Shown here: positions 17,664-25,045 of the stretch, in pieces
Layout: every line of letters starts with the position of its first letter
Numbering within the stretch: the stretch's first letter is position 1
Assembly: GCF_001792815.1 (NCBI RefSeq)
Contig: NZ_CP017674.1
Coordinates: 1,488,001 to 1,552,000 of the forward strand
DNA from: Microbacterium sp. BH-3-3-3
Lineage (GTDB): Bacteria > Actinomycetota > Actinomycetes > Actinomycetales > Microbacteriaceae
Reading direction: 5' to 3'
DNA length: 64,000 nt
Notes under the pieces: model-generated
Told to the model about the DNA's origin: nothing
Databases searched by the model: none
Seen by the model: only the letters and a program-made list of their open reading frames with translations
Program-made: the position numbers and the translations under genes

Positions 17664-18443
17664 TCACAGGGGCGTGACGTAGGCGTTGGTGATTCCCCCG
17701 TCGACGACGAACGCCGTCGCGGTGATGAACGACGCGTCGTCGGATGCCAGGAAGGCCACCGCCGCGGCCATCTCGTCGGGCTCCGCGAACCTCCCCATCG
17801 GCACGTGCACGAGCCGACGCTGCGCCCGCTCGGGGTCTTTGGCGAACAGCTCCTGCAGCAGCGGGGTGTTGACGGGTCCGGGGCACAGGGCGTTCACGCG
17901 GATGCCCTGGCGGGCGAACTGCACGCCGAGCTCGCGGGTCATGGCGAGCACGCCGCCCTTCGACGCCGTGTACGAGATCTGCGAGGTCGCCGAGCCGAGC
18001 AGCGCCACGAACGACGCCGTGTTGATGATCGATCCCCGACCGGCGGGCACCATGTGCCGCAGGGCGGCGCGCGAGCAGAGGTAGACGCTCTTCAGGTTGA
18101 CGTCTTGCACGCGGTCCCACGCGGGCAGCTCGGTCGTCTCGATCGAGTCGTCGTCGGCGGGCGAGATGCCGGCGTTGTTGAACGCGATGTCGACGCTGCC
18201 GAGGTCGGCGGCCACGCCGTCGAAGAGGGCGTCGACCGATACCTCGTCGGCCACGTTGACCTGACGGAAGACGCCGCCGACCTCGGCGGCGGCCGCGGTG
18301 CCGGTGGTCTCGTCGAGGTCGGCGATCACGACGCGCGCGCCTTCCGCGGCGAAGCGGCGCGCGGTGGCGAGGCCGATGCCGCTCGCGCCGCCCGTGACGA
18401 TGGCGACGCGGCCGCCGAGACGCTGGGTGAGGTCGATGGTCAT
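17664..18443 (-). CDS. SDR-family dehydrogenase
   Basis: This is a 259-residue classical short-chain dehydrogenase with NAD motif TGGASGIG (17-24), an acidic D42 after the second strand (favouring NAD), NNAG (89-92) and the catalytic S144, Y158 and K162. It lies between the aldehyde dehydrogenase and the GntR gene. If the operon degrades ethanolamine through gamma-glutamylation, this enzyme would oxidise the alcohol group of gamma-glutamylethanolamide to the aldehyde. Canonical polyamine (Puu) loci have an amine oxidase at this step instead. Confidence 0.85.
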   Translation of the reverse strand: MTIDLTQRLGGRVAIVTGGASGIGLATARRFAAEGARVVIADLDETTGTAAAAEVGGVFRQVNVADEVSVDALFDGVAADLGSVDIAFNNAGISPADDDSIETTELPAWDRVQDVNLKSVYLCSRAALRHMVPAGRGSIINTASFVALLGSATSQISYTASKGGVLAMTRELGVQFARQGIRVNALCPGPVNTPLLQELFAKDPERAQRRLVHVPMGRFAEPDEMAAAVAFLASDDASFITATAFVVDGGITNAYVTPL

Positions 18444-18524
18444 TGCGGGTGGTTCCTTTCGAGCGGTACCGCGTCCCCCTGTCTGTTCGGGGGCAAGTGG
18501 GGAATGGGGGTCAGGACGACGGGT

Positions 18525-19880
18525 TCACTCGGTGGCGTAGAACACGTTCTTCACCTCGGTGAAGTGCTCGGCGGCATCGGGACCCAGCTCGCGACCGAGG
18601 CCCGACGCCTTCATGCCGCCGAAGGGCGTCGAGTACCGCACCGAGGAGTGCGAGTTCACCGACAGCACGCCGCTGCGGACGGCGCGGGACACCCGGATGC
18701 CACGGCCCAGGCTCTCGGTCCAGATCGAGCCCGCGAGGCCGTACGCGCTGTCGTTGGCGAGTCGGATGGCATCCGCCTCGTCGTCGAAGGGCATCACGGC
18801 CAGGACGGGGCCGAACACCTCCTCGCGGGCGACGCGGTCGCCGGGCTGCGCCAGCACCACGGCCGGAGCGAACCAGAAGCCGTCGCCCTCGGGCGCGGAT
18901 CCCCGGAACGCCACGTCGGCCCCGTCGAGGAAGCCCTGCACGCTGGAGCGGTGCGAGGCCGAGATGAGCGGCCCCATCTGGGTGTCCTCCCGCGTCGGGT
19001 CGCCGACCTTCCAGGCCGACACGGCCGGTTCGAGCAACTCGAGGAACCGGTCGAAGACGCTCCGCTGCACGAGCAGGCGGCTGCGGGCGCAGCAGTCCTG
19101 CCCCGCGTTGTCGAACACGGAGCCCGGGACGCCGGCCGCCGCCTTCTCGAGGTCGGCGTCGGCGAAGACGAGGTTCGCGCTCTTGCCGCCGAGCTCGAGG
19201 GTCACCGGTTTGAGCATTCGCGCGCACCCGGCGGCAACCTCGGTGCCGACCTCGGTCGAGCCGGTGAAGACGACCTTATGCACGTCGGGGTGCGAGACGA
19301 AGCGCTGGCCCACGACCGAGCCCGAGCCGACCACGACGCGGAAGAGACCCTCGGGCAGCCCGGCCTCGAGCGCCAGCTCGCCGAGCCGGATCGCCGTCAG
19401 CGGGGTGAGCTCGGCCGGCTTGAGCACGACGGCGTTGCCCGCGGCGAGCGCCGGCGCGAAACCCCAGGCGGCGATGGTCATGGGGAAGTTCCACGGCACG
19501 ATGATCCCGACCACGCCGTAGGGCTCGTGGTAGGTCACGTCGAGCCCTCCGGCGACCGGGATCTGCGACCCGATCAGGCGTTCCGGCGCCCCGGCGTAGT
19601 AGTTGAGCACCTGCGCGACGTGCTGCGCCTCCCAGCGGGCCGAGCCGATCGGGTGGCCCGAGTTCTTCACCTCGAGCGCGGCGAGCTCGTCGACGTGCGC
19701 CTCGACGACCCGGGCGAACGACCGCAGCGCGTCGGCGCGGGCGACGGGGGCGAGGGATGACCACGCGCGCTGAGCGCGCACGGCGTCGGCGACGGCGGCA
19801 TCCACCTGGGCGAGATCGGCGCGCTCGAGCGTGGTGATCGGCGACCCGTTCGAGGGGTCGGTGACGGTGAACGTGCTCAT
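18525..19880 (-). CDS. NAD(P)-dependent aldehyde dehydrogenase, PuuC-like role
   Basis: This 451-residue aldehyde dehydrogenase has N131 in PWNFP, E229 in LELGGK and the nucleophile C263 in GQDCCARSR, with the glycine-rich FTGSTEVG at 206-213. In this operon it should oxidise the gamma-glutamyl aldehyde to the acid, the PuuC-type step. The ATG at 19880 overlaps the stop of the upstream hydrolase (ATGA), so the two are translationally coupled. An 81-nt gap with a weak hairpin separates it from the SDR gene downstream. Confidence 0.9.
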   Translation of the reverse strand: MSTFTVTDPSNGSPITTLERADLAQVDAAVADAVRAQRAWSSLAPVARADALRSFARVVEAHVDELAALEVKNSGHPIGSARWEAQHVAQVLNYYAGAPERLIGSQIPVAGGLDVTYHEPYGVVGIIVPWNFPMTIAAWGFAPALAAGNAVVLKPAELTPLTAIRLGELALEAGLPEGLFRVVVGSGSVVGQRFVSHPDVHKVVFTGSTEVGTEVAAGCARMLKPVTLELGGKSANLVFADADLEKAAAGVPGSVFDNAGQDCCARSRLLVQRSVFDRFLELLEPAVSAWKVGDPTREDTQMGPLISASHRSSVQGFLDGADVAFRGSAPEGDGFWFAPAVVLAQPGDRVAREEVFGPVLAVMPFDDEADAIRLANDSAYGLAGSIWTESLGRGIRVSRAVRSGVLSVNSHSSVRYSTPFGGMKASGLGRELGPDAAEHFTEVKNVFYATE

Positions 19881-20671
19881 GCGAGAGCTCCCTGGTGCTC
19901 GGAGTTGGAGATGTCGGTGCCGGAACGCGCGGCGCGATACGCCGCCGCCGCGGCGACGAGTCCCAGGAACAGCCGCCGGTCTTCGGCGTTCTCCTCGGGA
20001 TGCCACTGGACGGCGACGAGGTAGTCGTCGCCCTCGGCCTCGACGGCCTGCACGAGTCCGTCGTCGGTGCGCGCCGTCACCCGCAGGCCCGCGCCCAGCC
20101 GGTCGACGCCCTGGTGGTGGTAGCTGTGGACGGTGAGCGCTCCGGCGCCGACGAGACCGGCGAGTCGGGTCGAGGCATCCACCTCGACGACGTTCTCGGC
20201 GAAGACGCCTCCGCCCACGCGGTACCGCTCGGTGCCGAGGGCCTCGGGGAGGTGCTGGTGGAGCGTGCCGCCGAGGGCGACGTTGAGAAGTTGCAGCCCC
20301 CGGCAGATGCCGAAGATGGGGATGCCGCGCTCCCGCGCCCCCGCGAGGAGTGCGAGTTCCCAGGCGTCGCGGTCTGCGCGCGCCGGGTCGGTGAGCGGGT
20401 GACGTTCGGCGCCGTAGAGCTCGGGCTGCACGTCGAGGCCCCCGGTGAGGATGAGGCCGTCGAGCCCGTCGAGCACGGCGGCGGCCGCCCGCTCGGGGCG
20501 CGGCTGCGGCGGCAGCAGCACGGCGCTGGCCCCCGAGGCGGTGACGGAGTCGAAGTACTGCTGCGGCAGGAACGATGCCCGCACGTCCCACACGCCCTGC
20601 TTCGCTCGCTCCAGATAGGTCGTGAGCCCGACGACGGGTGTCCGGGTCGAATCAGAGGCGCTCGAAACCAC
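19877..20671 (-). CDS. PuuD-like gamma-glutamyl amide hydrolase (class I glutamine amidotransferase fold)
   Basis: This is a 264-residue peptidase C26-type hydrolase. The nucleophile is C123 in GICRGLQLLN and the His-Glu pair is H224 and E226 in VQWHPEEN. In E. coli, PuuD releases GABA and glutamate from gamma-glutamyl-GABA. Here the acid produced by the dehydrogenases would be split in the same way; gamma-glutamylglycine is expected if ethanolamine is the substrate. The best start is GTG at 20671, 20 bp inside the end of the ligase gene. The overlaps on both sides indicate a tightly coupled operon. Confidence 0.88.
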   Translation of the reverse strand: MVSSASDSTRTPVVGLTTYLERAKQGVWDVRASFLPQQYFDSVTASGASAVLLPPQPRPERAAAAVLDGLDGLILTGGLDVQPELYGAERHPLTDPARADRDAWELALLAGARERGIPIFGICRGLQLLNVALGGTLHQHLPEALGTERYRVGGGVFAENVVEVDASTRLAGLVGAGALTVHSYHHQGVDRLGAGLRVTARTDDGLVQAVEAEGDDYLVAVQWHPEENAEDRRLFLGLVAAAAAYRAARSGTDISNSEHQGALA

Positions 20672-22007
20672 GCACCCGCTCCCAATCGGTCACGGCGGCG
20701 TCGAAGGCCTCGACCTCGATGCGCGCCTGGTTGAGGTAGTGCTCGACGACGTCGTCGCCGAAGGCGGCGCGGGCAATCGTCGACGCGCGGAACAGCTCCG
20801 CCGCTTCCCGCAGGGTCGTCGGCAGCGTGTCGACGCCCGAGGTGTAGGCGTTGCCCGAGAGGGGCTCGGGAAGCGGCAGCTCGTTCTCGATGCCGTACAG
20901 GCCGCCGGCGATGATCGCCGAGATGGCGAGGTAGGGGTTCACGTCTCCGCCGGGCACGCGGTTCTCGACCCGCAGCGACGAGCCGTGGCCGACGACGCGC
21001 AGCGCGCACGTGCGGTTGTCGACGCCCCAGGCCACTCCGGTGGGCGCGAACGAGCCCAGCGCGAAACGCTTGTACGAGTTGATCGTCGGCGCGTACAGCA
21101 ACGTGAACTCGCGCAGGGTCGCCAAAATGCCGGCGATCCAGTGCTCCATGAGGGGGCTGAAGCCGTGCGCGCCGTCGCCCGCCATCACGGCGTCGCCGCC
21201 GTCGCCGCGGACCGACAGGTGGATGTGGCAGCTGTTGCCCTCGCGCTCGTTGAACTTGGCCATGAACGTCAGCGACTTGCCGTGGCGGTCGGCGATCTCT
21301 TTCGCGCCGTTCTTGTAGATCGTGTGGTTGTCGGCGGTCTCGAGCGCTTCGGCGTAGCGGAAGGCGATCTCCTGCTGGCCGAGGTTGCACTCGCCCTTCA
21401 CGCCCTCGCAGTACATGCCCGCGCCGTCCATGCCGAGGCGGATGTCGCGCAGCAGCGGCTCGAGCCGCGTGGTGGCGAGCAGGTTGTAGTCGACGTTGTA
21501 GTCGGTCGAGGCGCGCAGGCCCGTGTATCCCTTGGCCCAGGCTTCGCGGAAGGAGTCGTCGAAGACGATGAACTCCAGCTCCGTGCCCGCGTAGGCGGTG
21601 AGTCCCCGCTCCGCCAGACGCGCGCGTTGGGCGTTCAGGATGCCGCGGGGCGACTGCCCGACGTGCTGACGGTCCCCCCACGCGAGATCCGCCATCACCA
21701 GCGCCGTGCCCGGCTGCCAGGGGAGGCGGCGGAGCGTGTCGAGGTCGGGCACCAGCAGCATGTCGCCGTAGCCCGTCTCCCAGCTCGACATGGCGTAGCC
21801 GTCGACGGTGTTCAGGTCGACGTCGACCGACAGCAGGTAGTTGCAGGCCTCGGCCCCGTGGGGCAGCACCTCGTCGCGCCAGAAACGCGCCGCGACGCGC
21901 TTGCCGACGAGGCGGCCCTGCGCGTCGGGGAAGGCCACGACGACCGTGTCGATCTCGCCGGTCTCGATCGCGGCATCCAGTTCTGCGGTGGTGAGATTGC
22001 CCGCCAT
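20652..22007 (-). CDS. Glutamine-synthetase-like gamma-glutamylamine ligase (PuuA/GlnA4 type)
   Basis: This is a 451-residue glutamine-synthetase-fold ligase with GTELEFIVFDD, the FMAKFNEREGNSCHIHLS segment, and the nucleotide-binding RVENRVPGGDVNPYL segment. Its shorter length, the SWETGYGDM region and the operon set it apart from nitrogen-assimilating GlnA. It should couple glutamate to an amine using ATP. The divergent ethanolamine-type permease suggests ethanolamine (as for Streptomyces GlnA4); putrescine (PuuA) is the alternative. AGAGGG precedes the ATG at 22007. It heads the five-gene operon. Confidence 0.88.
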   Translation of the reverse strand: MAGNLTTAELDAAIETGEIDTVVVAFPDAQGRLVGKRVAARFWRDEVLPHGAEACNYLLSVDVDLNTVDGYAMSSWETGYGDMLLVPDLDTLRRLPWQPGTALVMADLAWGDRQHVGQSPRGILNAQRARLAERGLTAYAGTELEFIVFDDSFREAWAKGYTGLRASTDYNVDYNLLATTRLEPLLRDIRLGMDGAGMYCEGVKGECNLGQQEIAFRYAEALETADNHTIYKNGAKEIADRHGKSLTFMAKFNEREGNSCHIHLSVRGDGGDAVMAGDGAHGFSPLMEHWIAGILATLREFTLLYAPTINSYKRFALGSFAPTGVAWGVDNRTCALRVVGHGSSLRVENRVPGGDVNPYLAISAIIAGGLYGIENELPLPEPLSGNAYTSGVDTLPTTLREAAELFRASTIARAAFGDDVVEHYLNQARIEVEAFDAAVTDWERVRGFERL

Positions 22008-22060
22008 GGTGTCCCTCTCGCCTGCTCGTCGCGACCTCGCGTGCGGAGGTCGTAACGAGG

Positions 22061-22133
22061 AACTTACACGCCAAAGGTAGACAGGTCGACCAATAGAGGG
22101 CCATGATTCTGCGCAGGCGCTCCTGAAGCCTGC
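22061..22133. promoter_or_regulatory. Divergent promoter region of the ligase operon and permease
   Basis: The 147-bp gap contains AACTTA (22061-22066; TAAGTT on the minus strand, a possible -10 box for the ligase), the palindrome GGTCGACC at 22084-22091 and GCAGGC/GCCTGC arms at 22113-22133 in front of the permease. The palindromes are candidate sites for the GntR protein of the operon. None matches a textbook FadR site, so the assignment is weak. Confidence 0.35.
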
Positions 22134-22154
22134 CCGTTACCGTCTGGAGGCCCT

Positions 22155-23696
22155 ATGTCCACCTCGAGCAGTTCCCGCAGAAAGGTCGCCGGCGCCACCT
22201 ATACGGCGACCGACTCCACGTACTTCGAGAAACGCACCCTGAAACGTTCGGCCGGCGTCTGGGGGCTGTGGGGCCTCGCGGTCGCCGCCGTCATCTCGGG
22301 CGATTTCTCGGGGTGGAACTTCGGCGTCGCCAACGCCGGCTTCGGCGGTATGCTCATCGCCTTCGTGGTGCTCGTGGTCATGTACTACGGGCTGACGTTC
22401 TCGATCGGCGAGATGGCCGCCGCCATGCCCCACACCGGCGGCGCCTACTCGTTCGCACGATCCGCGATGGGTCCCTGGGGCGGCCTGGCCACGGGCCTCG
22501 CCGAGACCATCGAGTACGTCGCCACGACGGCGGTCGTCGTCTACTTCTCCGGCCAATACGCCGACTCGGCGCTGGAGCTGCTCACCGGCGTGAGCCTGCC
22601 CGCGTTCGTGTGGTGGATCATCCTCTACGCGCTCTTCATCGCCCTCAACGCCGCCGGCGCGAACATCTCGTTCGGCTTCGCGATCGTCGTGTCGATCATC
22701 TCGATCGGCATCATCGTGGTCTTCGGCGTGATGTCCCTGGTCACGGGGGCGTTCGACTGGGCCTCGCTGTGGAACATCGTCCCCGATGCGGGGCAGACCG
22801 AGTTCCTCCCCCACGGCGTCGGGGCGATCCTGCTGGCCCTCCCCTTCGCCATGTGGTTCTTCCTCGGCATCGAGGAGCTGCCGCTGGCCGCCGAAGAGTC
22901 GCACGACCCCGCTCGCGACATTCCGCGGGCCGGCCTCTGGGCCCGAGGGACGCTCATCGTCACGGGTCTCATCGTGCTGTTCCTCAACACCGGGGTGCTC
23001 GGAGCCGAAGAGACCGGGACCTCCGTCGAACCCCTGCTCGACGGCTTCCGCGCGATGGTCGGCGACCAGGCCGCGGCACTCCTGTCGCTGCTCGCCCTGG
23101 TCGGGCTCCTCGCGTCGCTGATGGGCATCATGTTCGCCTACGGCCGCAACATGTACTCGCTCTCGCGCGCCGGTTACTACCCGCGCTGGCTCTCTCTCAC
23201 CGGTGCTCGCAAGACCCCGTGGGTGGCCCTCGTGTTCGGCGCGGTGCTGGGCTTCTTCGCCCTGGTGATCGTGCAAGCGGCGGGAGGAGACGCGAGCCCC
23301 GCCGGCGCGATCGTGCTGAACATCGCCGTCTGGGGCGCGGTGCTCGCGTACTTCCTGCAGATGGTCTCGTTCATCGTGCTCCGCAAGAAGTTCCCGAACG
23401 CGGTGCGTCCGTACAAGAGCCCGTGGGGCCTGTTCGGGGCCTACTCCGCGGCGATCATCGCCGCCGTCGTGTTCTTCGGCCTACTGCTGAACTCGGCCTA
23501 CCTGCTGGCGATCGTGGCGATCATCGTGGTCTACGCGGTGATCTTCGTCGCCTTCGCCGTCTACGGCCGTCACCGCCTCGTGCTCTCGCCCGAGGAGGAG
23601 TACGCCCTCTCCGGCGGTCTGCACGGCGACCCGCAGAAGGAGGGCTACGACGCCCTGCAGGGCGAGGTGTTCGGCAAGGATTCCCCGCGCAGCTGA
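22155..23696 (+). CDS. Ethanolamine permease-like APC transporter (Eat family)
   Basis: This is a 513-residue membrane protein with about 12 helices. Its N-terminus (LKRSAGVWGLWGLAVA followed by ISGDFSGWNFG), FSIGEMAAAMPHTGGAYSFA, GLAETIEYVATTAVVV and FLGIEELPLAAEESHDP are hallmarks of the ethanolamine permease branch of the APC superfamily. It is predicted to import ethanolamine or a close relative. GGAGG lies 4 nt before the ATG at 22155. The gene is divergent from the gamma-glutamylation operon, which indicates co-regulated uptake and breakdown. The soluble C-terminal tail is rich in charged residues. Confidence 0.88.
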   Translation: MSTSSSSRRKVAGATYTATDSTYFEKRTLKRSAGVWGLWGLAVAAVISGDFSGWNFGVANAGFGGMLIAFVVLVVMYYGLTFSIGEMAAAMPHTGGAYSFARSAMGPWGGLATGLAETIEYVATTAVVVYFSGQYADSALELLTGVSLPAFVWWIILYALFIALNAAGANISFGFAIVVSIISIGIIVVFGVMSLVTGAFDWASLWNIVPDAGQTEFLPHGVGAILLALPFAMWFFLGIEELPLAAEESHDPARDIPRAGLWARGTLIVTGLIVLFLNTGVLGAEETGTSVEPLLDGFRAMVGDQAAALLSLLALVGLLASLMGIMFAYGRNMYSLSRAGYYPRWLSLTGARKTPWVALVFGAVLGFFALVIVQAAGGDASPAGAIVLNIAVWGAVLAYFLQMVSFIVLRKKFPNAVRPYKSPWGLFGAYSAAIIAAVVFFGLLLNSAYLLAIVAIIVVYAVIFVAFAVYGRHRLVLSPEEEYALSGGLHGDPQKEGYDALQGEVFGKDSPRS

Positions 23697-23706
23697 CCCG
23701 GTGATG

Positions 23707-23742
23707 ACGGAGGGGTGGATGCCATGGCATCCACCCCTCCGT
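23707..23742. terminator. Perfect 36-bp palindrome, bidirectional terminator
   Basis: The whole segment is its own reverse complement and has the core GGATGCCATGGCATCC. It lies between the permease (+) and the gene ending at 23758 (-), so it can end both transcripts. The same core recurs in the terminator at 25002-25031. Confidence 0.75.
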
Positions 23743-23757
23743 TCGTCGCTGTGCGCG

Positions 23758-24420
23758 TCACTGCAGGACGAACGACGCCGTCCCGGCCGACGGGATGCCG
23801 CCGATCGACACGCTCAGGTGGTACGTCGCTCCGCTGCCCGGCGCGTACGGCCGCTCGCTCTCGCACGAGCTGACCGAGGAACGCGTGCGGTCCCAGGTGA
23901 GGGGCGCCGAGCTCGTGACGGTCTGGCCGGCGGCGAGGGTGACCTCGAGATCGCTCGGCTCGGACTGGCAGTCGGTGGAGCGCCACCACACGTCGGAGCC
24001 GCTCGTCACGGTGAACGACTGCGCGCTCGTTCCGACGTTCATGGTGCAGGCGTTCGCGGACGAGTTGGTGAGGCGGATCGAGAGCTGCGGGTTCTCGCCC
24101 TGCGCGTACTCGGCCTTGTCCGACAGTGCTTCGACCGAGATGTCGGCGGCGGTGCACTCGACGGGCCCCGACGACACGCTCTGCGTCGGGGTGGAACTCG
24201 GAGTCGCCGCGGCCGGCGGAGCAGCCGACGAGACGGCGGGGTCGGGGGCACTCTCGGCGGTGGCAGGCGTCTCTTCGGCCGTCGGGACGGCGCGCCAGGG
24301 CGGAGCCGCGACGAGCCACACGACGAGGCCGATCACGATCAGGGCGAAGAGCCCTGCCGCGAGACGACGTCGACGATAGACCGCCGGGGACTGCCTCCGC
24401 CTTCGGGGGGCATCGGTCAT
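23758..24420 (-). CDS. Membrane-anchored extracytoplasmic protein of unknown function
   Basis: This is a 220-residue protein with an Arg-rich cytoplasmic start (APRRRRQSPAVYRRRR), one transmembrane helix (about 20-40, LAAGLFALIVIGLVVWLVAA), a Ser/Thr/Pro/Ala-rich linker to about residue 85 and a beta-rich outer domain with four Cys residues (in VECTAAD, ANACTMN, TDCQSE and SSCESE). These could form two disulfides. I do not recognise a family. It stands alone between two terminator-like palindromes and an acetyltransferase gene. Confidence 0.75.
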   Translation of the reverse strand: MTDAPRRRRQSPAVYRRRRLAAGLFALIVIGLVVWLVAAPPWRAVPTAEETPATAESAPDPAVSSAAPPAAATPSSTPTQSVSSGPVECTAADISVEALSDKAEYAQGENPQLSIRLTNSSANACTMNVGTSAQSFTVTSGSDVWWRSTDCQSEPSDLEVTLAAGQTVTSSAPLTWDRTRSSVSSCESERPYAPGSGATYHLSVSIGGIPSAGTASFVLQ

Positions 24421-24465
24421 GGTTCCAGGGTAGGCGTCACGGCTGAGTCCCCGCCCACGGCGCGC

Positions 24466-24975
24466 TCAGAGCTGCTTGAGCATGCGCGTGTTGCCCAGGG
24501 TGTTGGGCTTGACGTGCGCGAGGTCGAGGAACTCCGCGACGCCCTCGTCGGGACTGCGCACGAGCTGCGAGTACACGTCGGGGTCGACCACCTGCTCGCC
24601 GATCTCGGCGAACCCCCGACGCGTGAAGAAGTCGACCTCGAAGGTCAGGCAGAACAGGCGGCTGACGCCCAGCTCGCGCGCCCGCTCCTCGAGCATCTCG
24701 ACGATGGCCCGCCCCACGCCGTGATGCAGCCACTCGTCGTGAACGATGAGGGTGCGCACCTCACCCAGGTCTTCCCACATGACGTGCAGGGCGCCGCAGC
24801 CGATGACGACGCCATCGGCCTCGGCCACGACGAACTGCTGCACCGACCCGTAGAGCACCACGAGGTCTTTGCCGAGCAGGATGCGCTTCTGCACGAACGG
24901 CTCGAGCAGTTCGTGGATGCGTCGCACGTCGGCGGTACCGGCGGGGCGGACGACGAACGGCGCGGAAGAGGTCAT
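24466..24975 (-). CDS. argA: Amino-acid N-acetyltransferase (ArgA-like GNAT)
   Basis: This 169-residue GNAT protein resembles the short actinobacterial N-acetylglutamate synthases. The start (FVVRPAGTADVRRIHELLEPF), VAEADGVVIGCGAL, the acetyl-CoA loop HDEWLHHGVGRAIVEML (pattern Q/RxxGxG/A) and LFCLTFEVDFFTRRGF fit this family. It is expected to acetylate glutamate at the start of arginine synthesis. The ATG at 24975 lies directly after the clpC terminator. The long ArgA amino-acid-kinase domain of E. coli is absent, as is normal in actinobacteria. Another amino acid substrate is possible. Confidence 0.75.
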   Translation of the reverse strand: MTSSAPFVVRPAGTADVRRIHELLEPFVQKRILLGKDLVVLYGSVQQFVVAEADGVVIGCGALHVMWEDLGEVRTLIVHDEWLHHGVGRAIVEMLEERARELGVSRLFCLTFEVDFFTRRGFAEIGEQVVDPDVYSQLVRSPDEGVAEFLDLAHVKPNTLGNTRMLKQL

Positions 24976-25001
24976 CGACCCAGCGTACGCCGCGACGACG
25001 A

Positions 25002-25031
25002 AGGGCCCGGATGCCATGGCATCCGGGCCCT
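25002..25031 (-). terminator. Perfect 30-bp palindrome, clpC terminator
   Basis: This self-complementary segment with the core GGATGCCATGGCATCC and G/C-rich outer arms AGGGCCC lies 15 nt after the clpC stop codon. Confidence 0.75.
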
Positions 25032-25045
25032 CGTCTGTTATGCGA

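Noticed and set aside
20652..22007. Annotation as the main nitrogen-assimilating glutamine synthetase
   Set aside because: Length, motif variation and the PuuD/aldehyde dehydrogenase operon fit gamma-glutamylamine ligases.
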